Source: Maribacter halichondriae
GTDB lineage: Bacteria > Bacteroidota > Bacteroidia > Flavobacteriales > Flavobacteriaceae
Assembly: GCF_027474825.1 (NCBI RefSeq)
Contig: NZ_CP107030.1
Location: forward strand, 248,001-312,000
Direction of reading: 5' to 3'
DNA length: 64,000 nt
The position numbers and the translations under genes are program-made. Shown in pieces: positions 18,320-27,413 of the stretch; positions within the stretch are counted from its first letter, which is position 1, and every line of letters starts with the position of its first letter. The notes below the pieces were generated by a model. That model saw only the letters and a list, made by a program, of their open reading frames with translations, had not been told where the DNA came from and searched no databases.

Positions 18320-19368
18320 TGGCACAGTATGTTGATAGTTTTCCCGGTCGTGAAATCGTTGTGGATGGGACAAAGCATCTATATTTCGGTGGGACGTCGT
18401 ATTTAGGACTGCAGACTCTACCAGAATTCCAACAGATTTTCATCGATAACGTCAAAAAGTACGGCACCAATTATGGTGCTTCCCGAAACTCTAATGTCCG
18501 TTTATTGATTTTTGATAAAGCAGAAGCCCATTTATCAGAATTTGTAGGCAGTGAAAGTGGAATTACCATGTCTTCGGGATATTTGGCAGGGCAATTATTG
18601 GTTCAGCATTTCACATCCAAGGATTATAAGCTATTCTATGCTCCGAATGCCCACTCCGCACTCTTTACGACTAAAACCAAACCTTACACCACGTACGCAG
18701 TTTTGAACGTTGCCCTGCGCGAGCATTTAAAGAAAAAAGGAAATGCCATTCCCGTGGTATTGCTCGATTCCATAGATTTTTCAGGATATAATTACCCAGA
18801 TTTCGACGGACTGCAAAGCCTGCCCTTAAATCAGGTGATTCTTATCGTCGATGACTCCCATGGTATCGGAGTGGTAGGCCAATCAGGTAATGGGGTCTTC
18901 GAAATCTTAACATCATTAAAACCCAAAGAACTATTGGTCAGTTGTTCTTTAGGCAAAGGATTCGGTATTCAGGCCGGAGCCATATTCGGTACAAAAAAGA
19001 GAATCGACCAACTTAGGGCCACGGATTTTTTTGGTGGCGCGAGTCCTGCAGCACCTGCCGCCCTGGCTTCTTTACTTGAAGCGAAACCTATTTTCATTTC
19101 GCAGCGCGAAAAACTTAAAAGAAATATTGATCTCTTCGTAGCTGGTTTGGAAGAAAAAAAGCATTTTCTGTTTATGGCGGATCATCCCGCCTTTTCTTGC
19201 ATGGATACAGGTTTGGCTTCCCATCTGAAGAAAAACCAAATTATCACTACTAATTTTAGCTATCCGTCCGATATTGACGATACAAAGAGCAGAATTATTC
19301 TTGGAGCTCAACATACCACAGATGATATTCAAAGATTGTCAACCCGTATAGGCGAATACAGTTTTTAA
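18319..19368 (+). CDS. PLP-dependent alpha-oxoamine synthase-like enzyme (KBL/AONS type)
   Basis: A 349-residue fold-type I PLP enzyme, shorter than the usual 380-400 of 8-amino-7-oxononanoate or 2-amino-3-ketobutyrate synthases. Visible motifs: YGTNYGASRNSN, IVDDSHGIGVVG (PLP ring Asp and His) and SCSLGKGFGIQAG with the Schiff-base Lys. It starts one base inside the epimerase stop. Because no biotin genes are nearby and the partner is a dipeptide epimerase, it may process an amino acid released from that dipeptide; true biotin synthesis is less likely. Function inferred only. Confidence 0.82.
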   Translation: MAQYVDSFPGREIVVDGTKHLYFGGTSYLGLQTLPEFQQIFIDNVKKYGTNYGASRNSNVRLLIFDKAEAHLSEFVGSESGITMSSGYLAGQLLVQHFTSKDYKLFYAPNAHSALFTTKTKPYTTYAVLNVALREHLKKKGNAIPVVLLDSIDFSGYNYPDFDGLQSLPLNQVILIVDDSHGIGVVGQSGNGVFEILTSLKPKELLVSCSLGKGFGIQAGAIFGTKKRIDQLRATDFFGGASPAAPAALASLLEAKPIFISQREKLKRNIDLFVAGLEEKKHFLFMADHPAFSCMDTGLASHLKKNQIITTNFSYPSDIDDTKSRIILGAQHTTDDIQRLSTRIGEYSF

Positions 19369-19425
19369 ACCTCGATGAAATTAGATGGTTTTCTTTATGA
19401 AAATGACAATAAAGTAAGTTTCATG

Positions 19426-19458
19426 TTGTCATATCAATATTATTTTTCGTAACTTTTG
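19426..19458 (+). promoter_or_regulatory. putative Bacteroidetes promoter
   Basis: TTG at 19426-19428 and TAACTTTTG at 19450-19458, 21 bases apart, resemble the -33/-7 consensus (one extra T in the -7 box), 27 bases before the next start codon. Confidence 0.4.
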
Positions 19459-19485
19459 TAAGTATTAATCCTAAAGAACACCGCC

Positions 19486-19932
19486 ATGAAAAAATTATCC
19501 GCACTAATAGTTTTGATGCTACTTCTAGTTTCTGCGACCGGAAACATTGAAAAAGATAGCGCATATCATTCCATCCAAGGCACTTGGGAACTTCAAAGCT
19601 TTTATTTTTATAATGATAATAAAATAACCGATACCGTACCGACCCAAGATGGGTATCGACAGATGAAAATGTACTATAATGGCAAAGTTATGTGGTCTCG
19701 TACCGACCCGAGGGATACCATAGGCAGGTTTGGTTATGGATCATACGTCATTACGGAAACCGAATTAATAGAAACCATCGAATATGGCGACTATCAAATG
19801 ATGATGGCCTTGGACACAATACGTAACTTCACTTTTCAACTAAATCTGACCGATGATAAACATTATAGCCAAATATCCATAGATGATGATGGGTATAAAA
19901 CGTTTTCGGAAAACTATAAACGTATAGATTGA
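19486..19932 (+). CDS. exported lipocalin-like hypothetical protein
   Basis: A 148-residue protein with a Sec signal (hydrophobic residues 5-18, cleavage near SATG). The mature part has GTWELQSFYFY near its start and alternating beta-strands, a pattern of small lipocalin-like or DUF4488-type proteins that bind a small ligand or help in envelope quality control. No catalytic motif is visible. It is monocistronic between a promoter-like site and a strong bidirectional terminator. Family only tentatively recognised. Confidence 0.7.
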   Translation: MKKLSALIVLMLLLVSATGNIEKDSAYHSIQGTWELQSFYFYNDNKITDTVPTQDGYRQMKMYYNGKVMWSRTDPRDTIGRFGYGSYVITETELIETIEYGDYQMMMALDTIRNFTFQLNLTDDKHYSQISIDDDGYKTFSENYKRID

Positions 19933-19955
19933 AATATAGTATAACCCAACAAGAA

Positions 19956-19986
19956 AGCCCCGGCCAATAATGGCCGGGGCTCTTTT
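19956..19986. terminator. bidirectional hairpin terminator
   Basis: Perfect 11-base stem AGCCCCGGCCA (19956-19966) / TGGCCGGGGCT (19971-19981), loop ATAA, followed by CTTTTG. It lies between the convergent lipocalin-like and trxB genes. Confidence 0.85.
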
Positions 19987-20002
19987 GTTAATTTATGATG
20001 TG

Positions 20003-20968
20003 CTAAACCACCTCCTCGGGCGTTTCTATCGTTGCCAAATAACGTTCGGCATCCAATGCCGCCATACAACCGGTACCGGCCGCAGTAACCGCTTGACGGT
20101 ATTCTTTGTCTTGGGCATCGCCACTGGCGAAAACTCCAGGTTTATTGGTCTTTGTAGACTTGCCTTTGGTAATGATATAGCCTACATCGTCCATATCCAA
20201 TTGACCTTTGAATATTTCGGTATTGGGCTTGTGGCCGATAGCAATAAAAAGACCGGTTATGGCGATATCCTCTTTTTCTCCGGTCTGGTTATTGACCATA
20301 CGTAGCCCTTCGACTACTTGGTCTCCCAGAACTTCATCCACCTCCGTATTATAGTGTATTTCAATATTTTTTAAACTGTTCACCCTATGCTGCATGGCCT
20401 TAGAGGCACGCATATGGTCTTTTCTGACCAGCATGGTCACTTTGTTGCAAATATTGGCCAGATACGATGCTTCTTCTGCAGCCGTGTCTCCAGCTCCTAC
20501 GATGGCAACATCCTGTCCTTTATAGAAAAATCCGTCACACACGGCACAGGCAGATACTCCCCCACCCCGTAGACGTTGTTCGCTAGGAATATTGAGGTAT
20601 TTCGCCGTAGCACCGGTCGAAATAATGACCGTTTCCGCCTCAATAACTTTGTTGTCATCAATGGTCGCTTTATGTATGCCTCCCACTTCATCGTTCAACT
20701 CCACTGCTGTGACCATACCGATACGAACCTCCGTTCCGAATCGTTCCGCTTGTTGCTGTAATTGCACCATCATAGTCGGGCCGTCGATACCCTCTGGATA
20801 CCCTGGAAAGTTATCTACTTCGGTGGTGGTGGTCAATTGGCCACCAGGCTCCATACCCGTATAAACCACGGGTTTTAAATCTGCCCGGGCGGCATAAATT
20901 GCTGCGGTATATCCCGCAGGCCCTGAACCTATAATCAATGTTTTTAAACGTTCTAATTGCTCTGACAT
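20003..20968 (-). CDS. trxB: thioredoxin-disulfide reductase
   Basis: A 321-residue NADPH-dependent flavoenzyme that reduces thioredoxin in the cytoplasm. FAD-binding GSGPAGYTAAIYAAR lies near the N-terminus, followed by GGQLTTTTEVDNFPG, the redox-active CAVC in SACAVCDGFFYKG (about residue 140), NADPH-binding GAGDTAAEEA, and the C-terminal GVFASGDAQDKEYRQAVTAAG. I place the start at ATG 20968 (MSEQLERL), not the upstream TTG at 20974, because an AAGGAG sequence sits 11 bases before it. It stands alone, as trxB often does. Confidence 0.96.
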   Translation of the reverse strand: MSEQLERLKTLIIGSGPAGYTAAIYAARADLKPVVYTGMEPGGQLTTTTEVDNFPGYPEGIDGPTMMVQLQQQAERFGTEVRIGMVTAVELNDEVGGIHKATIDDNKVIEAETVIISTGATAKYLNIPSEQRLRGGGVSACAVCDGFFYKGQDVAIVGAGDTAAEEASYLANICNKVTMLVRKDHMRASKAMQHRVNSLKNIEIHYNTEVDEVLGDQVVEGLRMVNNQTGEKEDIAITGLFIAIGHKPNTEIFKGQLDMDDVGYIITKGKSTKTNKPGVFASGDAQDKEYRQAVTAAGTGCMAALDAERYLATIETPEEVV

Positions 20969-20998
20969 AATCAAGAATCTCCTTTATGATTTATAAGA

Positions 20999-21006
20999 CA
21001 AAAGTA
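20999..21006 (-). promoter_or_regulatory. -7 promoter box upstream of trxB
   Basis: CAAAAGTA on the plus strand reads TACTTTTG on the coding strand, a match to TAnnTTTG, 30 bases before the trxB start. No good -33 TTG is seen at the right distance. Confidence 0.4.
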
Positions 21007-21254
21007 GGTTTTTTACCAAAAACCTTACTTTATAACTTATGAAAAGTTATCGGTAACTTTTTAAAATTAGAATCGGTTAGGCGACGACTATTTTTATAAG
21101 GCCCCCTACTAAAGTGAAAAAATGATCTTTATCATAGATACATAAAATATTATAGGTTTTCTTTGCAAATTATAAGGTGGGAAAAACTAAACTTTTATGA
21201 ATCCCTTGCATTTGTACTCTGTATATAGTATAATTACCTGAAAAATTGCATGTT

Positions 21255-21959
21255 ATGGAACCTACCCTCTTAAAAGTCATGGTTATCGACGACTCTTCGG
21301 TACAAAGAGCGGCTATAGTAAAATTCATTGAAAATCATCCTAATCTTGAATTGACCGGAGAATACCACAATGGTATCAATGCACGAAAGATTTTGATGGA
21401 GAACGATACTGATCTTATTTTTCTAGATGTCGAGATGCCCGTCTTGGATGGCTTTCAGCTACTTGAATCATTGGACCATAGGCCTCAAATTATTATTATC
21501 ACAAGTAATCCTGATCATGCGTTGCAGGCTTTTGATTACAACGTAACAGACTACTTGTTAAAACCCATCGCGAAGGAACGTTTTAACGAATCTGTCAAGA
21601 GAGCGATGAACAATCATATCGCCAATCTGGAATCTGGTAGTGAAGGTGAGCATATTTATGTCAACAGTAATCTGAAAAAAGTCAAAGTTTTCATCAATGA
21701 CGTAAATTGGGTAGAAGGTTTCGGAGATTATGTCAAAATTGTGACGGACGATAAAAATGGTATTTTGGTGCTATCTACAATGAAAAATTTCATCAAAAAA
21801 CTACCAGAGGATAAATTTCTCAGAATTCACAAATCATATATCGTCAATCTTGAAAAAGTTGAAAAATTTAATACGGCCCTAGTAGAAATAAAGGGTACGC
21901 AATTGCCATTAAGTCGCCACAAAAAGGACCAATTGGAAGATGCTTTGGTCAATGGTTGA
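21255..21959 (+). CDS. LytTR-type response regulator
   Basis: A 234-residue two-domain regulator: receiver domain (residues 1-120; KVMVIDDSS with the acidic pair, LIFLDVEMPVLDG with the phosphoacceptor Asp near residue 55, Lys in YLLKPI) and a LytTR DNA-binding domain (about 135-232; EGFGDYVKIVTDDKNGILVLSTMKN, LRIHKSYIVNLEKVEKF). ATG 21255 is chosen over the in-frame TTG at 21246. No sensor kinase lies nearby, so its partner (usually a LytS/YehU-like kinase) is encoded elsewhere. Targets unknown. Confidence 0.92.
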   Translation: MEPTLLKVMVIDDSSVQRAAIVKFIENHPNLELTGEYHNGINARKILMENDTDLIFLDVEMPVLDGFQLLESLDHRPQIIIITSNPDHALQAFDYNVTDYLLKPIAKERFNESVKRAMNNHIANLESGSEGEHIYVNSNLKKVKVFINDVNWVEGFGDYVKIVTDDKNGILVLSTMKNFIKKLPEDKFLRIHKSYIVNLEKVEKFNTALVEIKGTQLPLSRHKKDQLEDALVNG

Positions 21960-21973
21960 TCACGACTGTGTTT

Positions 21974-22152
21974 AATGAACTACCTCGAGGCAGAGCCATC
22001 AAGGTATCAGCCCCTAAGCGTCGGGAAGACCACTGCGCTACAAGAATCAAGAAACCAGACTTTTCTGTCTTGGCTCCAGGTTCTTGGCCGTTGAATCTTG
22101 ATGAGGTCATTATCTGAATGCTACACCCGAGGTAGAGCCTCGAAGAATCCTA
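21974..22152. repeat. structured intergenic repeat region
   Basis: Two similar blocks in the same orientation, CTACCTCGAGGCAGAGCC (from about 21980) and CTACACCCGAGGTAGAGCC (from about 22121), flank a long imperfect inverted repeat: CAAGAATCAAGAAACCAGAC (22041-22060) against GTCTTGGCTCCAGGTTCTTG and the TTGAATCTTGATG after it (22066-22103). No gene is seen. It may act as a terminator between the convergent regulator and galK genes or be a remnant of a mobile repeat. Confidence 0.5.
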
Positions 22153-22173
22153 TTGATTAAACGTTTATCAGGC

Positions 22174-23301
22174 TTAGATTACCTGTGTACCATTACTCGG
22201 CCGAACCTCAAAAGGGCTAAGTTCGATACCGAATCTTTTTTTGTAAGCATCTGAAATTTCTTGAACAAAACGCTCAACGGCATCTTCGTGAACAATATTC
22301 ATCGTGCAGCCGCCAAATCCACCACCCGTCTGTCGTGCTCCTAAAACTTCTATATACTTTTTAGAAAATTCGACCAAAAAATCCGATTCGGCGCAGCTTA
22401 CTTCGTACCATGTACTGATTCCTTCGTGCGCCTCGTAGAGAAGTTGGCCAACGACCTCAAGATTTCCCTCTTGCAACGCTTTGGCCGCTTGTAATACTCT
22501 TGCGTTTTCGTTGATGATAAAATGACATCTTCTATAAACGATATCGGTCATCTTGAGTTTGCACGATTCCAACATTTTTTCGGAAACATCCCGAAGCGAT
22601 TCAACCGTAGGATATTTCTCTTTTATGATGGCCACCCCCTCTTCACATTCCTTTTTTCTAACATTATATTCACTCGTGGCAAGATTGTGCGATACCCCAG
22701 TATTTAACATGATGATTTTATAGGGATGTAGTTTCATTGGGATCAATTGATGTTCCAACGAACGACAATCCAAAAGGATGACATGTCCCGCCTCACTCAT
22801 CACAGAAGCAAACTGATCCATAATACCACACTGCGTACCTACATAAGTATGTTCCGCAATTTGCGAAAGGGATACCATTTCCATTTTTGAAAGCTTTAGA
22901 TCAAAAAGCTCGTTAAGACCAAATGCGATTCCGCATTCCAGCGCTGCGGAAGAACTGAGTCCCGAACCTAAAGGTAGGTTGCTTTCCAAAACACAATCGA
23001 AACCTCGGACCTTATCCGTCCGTTTTAAGATTTCGTTCAATACGCCTAGAACATAGTTTTCCCATGCTTCTGTACTTACCGAAATTCTTTTTAGGTCAAA
23101 TTCAAAACCTTTATCAAAGTCTTTACTATAAACACGACATGCAGATGAAGTACTATTTTTTTGAAACTTCAACTCGATTATTTTCTCGATGGCCGTGGGT
23201 AGTACATATCCTAGATTATAATCCGTGTGCTCACCTATTAAATTGATCCTACCGGGTGAAGAAATGGTCAAATCAGGCTTAAAACGCTTTAAAAATTCCA
23301 T
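22174..23301 (-). CDS. galK: galactokinase
   Basis: A 375-residue GHMP-family kinase that phosphorylates galactose to galactose 1-phosphate in the cytosol. I start it at ATG 23301 (MEFLKRFKPDL), because the conserved PGRINLIGEHTDYN signature follows at once; the frame is open upstream to 23424, but those codons overlap the restored end of the FGE gene. Other motifs: LGSGLSSSAALECG (phosphate loop) and TGGGFGGCTMN near the C-terminus. The FGE stop lies 8 bases upstream, so the two are probably one transcript. No galT or galE is in the window. Confidence 0.93.
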   Translation of the reverse strand: MEFLKRFKPDLTISSPGRINLIGEHTDYNLGYVLPTAIEKIIELKFQKNSTSSACRVYSKDFDKGFEFDLKRISVSTEAWENYVLGVLNEILKRTDKVRGFDCVLESNLPLGSGLSSSAALECGIAFGLNELFDLKLSKMEMVSLSQIAEHTYVGTQCGIMDQFASVMSEAGHVILLDCRSLEHQLIPMKLHPYKIIMLNTGVSHNLATSEYNVRKKECEEGVAIIKEKYPTVESLRDVSEKMLESCKLKMTDIVYRRCHFIINENARVLQAAKALQEGNLEVVGQLLYEAHEGISTWYEVSCAESDFLVEFSKKYIEVLGARQTGGGFGGCTMNIVHEDAVERFVQEISDAYKKRFGIELSPFEVRPSNGTQVI

Positions 23302-23309
23302 GTACCGGC

Positions 23310-24466
23310 TTATTTCTTGTTCTTTTCCAACATATCGACCGAAGCTACCGTACGAAATCCCAAATGTTCCAAAGAAGAGTCTAGACTCGTTGCCATTCTC
23401 GCCGATATGCGATAACTGGCGCAATACGATTCGCTACACAGAAAAGACCCCCTTTCATTACCTTCTCCCGAGCATAGGGATCTCTTTCATTAAACGCACT
23501 ATTAGCCCCTTGAGGGTTTTTTGGAGTACCGTCCGAACCACTCATTTCGTTATAATAATTAGTGTTGTACCAATCGCTCGTCCATTCCCAAACGTTTCCT
23601 GCCATATCATAGAGCCCTATAGTGTTTGGAGGATAAGATTTCACAGGCGCCCGCTCTTCGTAACCATCATTTTTGGTGTTCTCTACCGGGAATTCTCCCT
23701 CCCAAGTATTTGCGTTTTTTCCCAAAGCGGTCTTTTCATCTCCCCAGAAAAAAATTGTATTGCTCTTGCCTCCCCGGGCTGCAAGTTCCCATTCTGCCTC
23801 GGTAGGCAATCTTCTTCCACTCCATTCACAATAGGCCAAGGCGTCTTCATAAGCAATGTGTACCACGGGATGATTTTCTTTTCCATGGATAGAACTTCCA
23901 GGACCATCGGGATGTTTCCAGTTGGCTCCTATCGTCCATTGCCACCATTGTGAAAAATCATATAGATTGGGCACCGAAGTTTTGGTTTTCTTAAAAGTAA
24001 GCGATCCAGGCTGCATGATACTGTCATGGGGTTTGGGAGTACCTTCGGGAAGTTGTTTTTTCATTTCTTCCCAATCGATTTCGCGTTCGGCTATGGTAAT
24101 ATATCCCGTCTCGTCAACGAATTTTTTGAATTTTGCGTTGGTCACTTCGGTCGCATCCATAAAGAAACCGTCCACAGCTACTTCAAAGGAAGGCTTTTCA
24201 TGCCCCATGGCCATTGGGTCTTGTGCAACGGCACCCTGGTAAAGAATAGCCCCTGGTATCCAGACCATATCTTCGGGTGCATCGATATTTTCAGGGATAT
24301 TCTGTAAAAGTGGACTTTTGTCCTCCACTTCTTCCACTATTTTAGACTCGAATTTATCCGTGGATTCCCCTTTCGATTCTTTTCTGTCTCCGCAACTCCA
24401 TAGCAACGAAAAAATAACTGCAAAGAATAAATATTTTATGTTCGGTATGAGTAGTTTCATTTGCAA
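23310..24466 (-). CDS. formylglycine-generating enzyme (SUMF1/FGE) lipoprotein, frameshifted
   Basis: Restored length 385 residues. A lipoprotein signal (LLWSC, Cys25) is followed by a full FGE-sulfatase domain (PF03781): FFMDATEVTNAKFKKFV, ANWKHPDGPGSSI, RRLPTEAEWELAARGG and NVWEWTSDWY. The unrepaired frame ends in nonsense at 23381 after VMKGG. One more C in the plus-strand run 23448-23452 restores GGSFLCSESYCASYRISAR...LGFRTV and a stop at 23310. The restored CSESYC (Cys344, Cys349) has the spacing of the catalytic Cys pair of aerobic FGE. It would oxidise the sulfatase Cys to formylglycine, here as an exported lipoprotein. Confidence 0.85.
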
Positions 24467-24517
24467 AGTGCTAAGATGTAAAGTTATTTTATATCTTCAT
24501 AACCCAAAGGAAAAATT

Positions 24518-25704
24518 ATGAAAATCAACAAAACCTTCGCCCTGATACTCATTTTTATCAGCTTTTATGGATGTAAGGAAGAACCCAAAAAAGCCGAACC
24601 TCAAGAAGTCACTGTAAAAGAAAATAACCCAGAAGGTAATCGCTCAGGAATTCTTCCTGAAGACTTTGAAGACGCAATACATGGCGACGGAGTTTCTCTG
24701 TATACCCTCCAAAACAAGAACGGGCTTGAGGCTTCGTTCACTAATTTTGGGCAACATTTGGTATCGTTAATGGTGCCGGATAAAAACGGGGATTTTAAAG
24801 ATGTCGTTCTCGGTTTCTCGAATCTTGATGGTTACCAACAACCTGGTGGTAAGTATTATGGTTCGATTATAGGAAGATACGGAAACCGCATTGCAAAAGG
24901 GAAATTCGTACTTGACGGAACAACCTATACCCTAGTTAAAAATAATGGTGAAAACCATTTACATGGGGGCGACACCGGTTTTGATTCCGTAGTTTGGGAA
25001 GTGGATTCTGTGGCCCAAAACTACATTTCGTTCAGTAGAATCTCCCCTGATATGGATGAAGGCTATCCTGGAAATCTAGAGGTACAGGTCTCTTATCTCC
25101 TAACTGACGACAATGCGCTAAAAATCGAGTATCACGCGACCACGGATAAAAAGACCCATGTTAACCTGACCAACCATTCTTTTTTTAATCTTAAGGGCTA
25201 TGGAGAAGGCACCGTACATGACCACGTACTTGAAATAAATGCGGATCATATCAATGCTGTCGATGAAGGTTTAATTCCCGTTGGAAAACCCATGCCCGTT
25301 GAAAATACACCCTTCGACTATAGGTCGCCCAAACCCATCGGACAGGATATCGACGCCGACCATCCGCAATTAAAAATCACTGGTGGACTTGATCATAACT
25401 ATATTTTAAATGAATCACCAAAAAACGAACAGGGACTCGTTTTTGCAGCCCGGGTAACCGAGCCAAAAAGTGGTCGTGTGATGGAAGTCTTTACCAGCGA
25501 GCCCGGCGCACAGATCATACCAGTAATTTTTCAAACGGCTCGACCGTGGGTAAAGACGATAAACCTTTTATATTCAGAGGTGCGATTTGTTTGGAGACCC
25601 AGCACTTTCCCGATTCGCCAAATCGACCGGATTTTCCTAGTACGGTGCTGGAGCCGGGAGCGGAATATCGTTCTTCCACGGTTTATAAATTTGATATTAA
25701 GTAG
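24518..25704 (+). CDS. galM: aldose 1-epimerase lipoprotein, frameshifted near its end
   Basis: Restored length about 395 residues. A lipoprotein signal (FYGCKEE, Cys20) precedes a GalM fold with GRYGNRIAKGKF, NHLHGG, NLTNHSFFNLKG (catalytic His) and TSEPGAQ (catalytic Glu region). After EPGAQI the frame turns to nonsense; the -1 continuation SNFSNGSTVGKDDKPFIFRG...ICLETQHFPDSPN is the true C-terminus, ending at TAG 25704. The lost base lies near 25515 and is not in a long homopolymer. It interconverts alpha and beta anomers of galactose or related sugars, here probably outside the inner membrane. Divergent from the FGE/galK pair, with 51 bases between. Confidence 0.85.
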
Positions 25705-25746
25705 TAATTATTTACAAGTCAGGGCCTTCATGGTAATCAAGTATAA

Positions 25747-26591
25747 ATGTTTGCAATGATTGATAATTTTATAATCCGTCAAAAATCAAAAAAATACCAA
25801 TGGTCCGGAGATTGTTTTTTATCCATAAAGTCTTTCTATGGAGGTCAAGCAGATTATCTAGTAAATCAGCGTGAATATCAAGTTGGCAACACTAACTTTC
25901 TTATTCTTAACGAATGCACCAAATACCGCTTAACAATTGATAACCCTAAAGAAACTGAATCTTTTTGCGTGTTTTTCTCACCTGACTTTGTTTCGGAGGT
26001 AGTTTCCAGTTTAAATTCTACGGATGAAAAATTACTTGACTTCAATAAAAAACGCCAAGAGGGAATCAGACTATTTGAAAGAAATTATCATCTTAGCGGC
26101 AAAGTCTCCGAACTGCTCAAAATCGGTAGAAATAAATTCCATTTTGGAATGGACGAACTTGAAAAAGATGAATTTTATCATCAATTATTGAATGCGATAT
26201 TTCAACAGAATAACAATACTTTGATCGAGACCGAGCGACTAACATCAAAAAAGAAATCTACTCGCGAAGAGATTTATCAAAGGGTTCTTTTCGTTAAGGA
26301 TTTTATAGACTGCAATTATCATAAAAACTTAAGGCTAAAAGAATTGGCAAATGTTGGTCTATTATCAGAGAACCATTTACTACGGAATTTTAATCAAATT
26401 TTTGGTATCACGCCATTCCAGCATATTTCAAAAAAAGAATTCAAGAAGCCAGACGGCAAATATTGGAAACTGACAAAACCATAAAAGAGATTGCTTTGGA
26501 TGTTGGTTATTCAAGTTTTGGGAATTTCAGCAATTACTTTAAAATTGTTGTAGGTCAATCTCCAAGCGCATTGCGAAAAAGTGATATATAG
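25747..26591 (+). CDS. AraC family transcriptional regulator, frameshifted
   Basis: Restored length 281 residues. An N-terminal cupin-like sensing region (residues 1-175) is followed by an AraC/XylS double HTH: first helix pair LRLKELANVGLLSENHLLRNF, second pair KTIKEIALDVGYSSFGNFSNYF and the ending GQSPSALRK. The two are in different frames; seven As at 26430-26436 should be eight, giving HISKKRIQEARRQIL. Translation may instead begin at the in-frame ATG 25756. It is AT-rich compared with its neighbours. It could regulate the adjacent sugar genes, but no binding site is identified. Confidence 0.8.
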
Positions 26592-26639
26592 TAATTCGAT
26601 CAATACCTAAATGATTTCCTTTGCGGAAAAGACATCGTA

Positions 26640-27362
26640 ATGAAAACTATAATAACCTTATTTTTCTACACAGTGATAGGTCTAACATCTAAAACTACTA
26701 ATATGATTGAATTGCTTAAAATGCACATTCAAAACAAAGAGGTTGAAAAAATTATATCATTTATTGAAGAAAACCCTGATGTATTGAATATAAAGGATGA
26801 AAGTGGAAGTTCAGGTTTGATGATAATCGCTTATAGTGGGCTTGAAAAAGCATTTGAGCGAGCTATTGACTTAAAGAAAGGATTTTCATTTCACGAAGCT
26901 ATTGTATGCGGTAAAATCAATATAGTTAACGACTATTTGGATAAACCTGATTTTGATTTAATGAACACTTATTCGGAAGATGGTTTCTCTCCTTTATCAT
27001 TAGCAGGTTTTTTCAATCGAAATGAAATCGCAAAATCTTTGATTGAATTAGGAGCTGATCCAAATTTATCGGCTACAAACCCATCAAAAGTAAACGCTTT
27101 GCATTCTGCAATAGCAAAAGAAAATTTTGAACTTTGTAAGTTATTAATCGAAAACGGAGCAAATGTAAATGCAGAACAAATGCAAAATGTAACAGCTCTA
27201 CATTCTGCAGTTCACAGAGGTAACCTGGACCTTACAAAACTTCTGATTGAAAATAACGCTTCAATCTCATTAAAAATGGACAATGGAGACACGGCATTGA
27301 TGATTGCCAATCGCGAGGGACATAAGGAAATAGCGAAGTACCTTTTAGAAAATCATAACTGA
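26640..27362 (+). CDS. ankyrin repeat protein
   Basis: A 240-residue protein with a possible short signal-like N-terminus and about six ankyrin repeats; the clearest are DGFSPLSLAGFFNRNEIAKSLIELGADPN, ALHSAIAKENFELCKLLIENGANVNA and ALHSAVHRGNLDLTKLLIENNA. Ankyrin repeats mediate protein binding; no catalytic domain is visible. An alternative start is MIELLKMHI at 26703. It lies 48 bases after the AraC gene in the same AT-rich stretch. Function unknown. Confidence 0.82.
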   Translation: MKTIITLFFYTVIGLTSKTTNMIELLKMHIQNKEVEKIISFIEENPDVLNIKDESGSSGLMIIAYSGLEKAFERAIDLKKGFSFHEAIVCGKINIVNDYLDKPDFDLMNTYSEDGFSPLSLAGFFNRNEIAKSLIELGADPNLSATNPSKVNALHSAIAKENFELCKLLIENGANVNAEQMQNVTALHSAVHRGNLDLTKLLIENNASISLKMDNGDTALMIANREGHKEIAKYLLENHN

Positions 27363-27413
27363 AAAGTATCTGCATAAAATCTGCTCCGTCAAAATTATTA
27401 CATCAATCGCCGA

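Noticed and set aside
18319-19368. bioF of a biotin operon
   Set aside because: No other biotin gene is near, and it is coupled to a dipeptide epimerase; the family match does not fix the substrate.
20975-21254. Riboswitch or small RNA between trxB and the LytTR gene
   Set aside because: The 280 bases are AT-rich with no recognisable riboswitch core or strong hairpin; only a trxB -7 box stands out.
23302-23424. Longer N-terminus of galactokinase
   Set aside because: Those codons overlap the restored C-terminus of the FGE gene in another frame and precede the conserved kinase start; the shorter 375-residue form matches the family.
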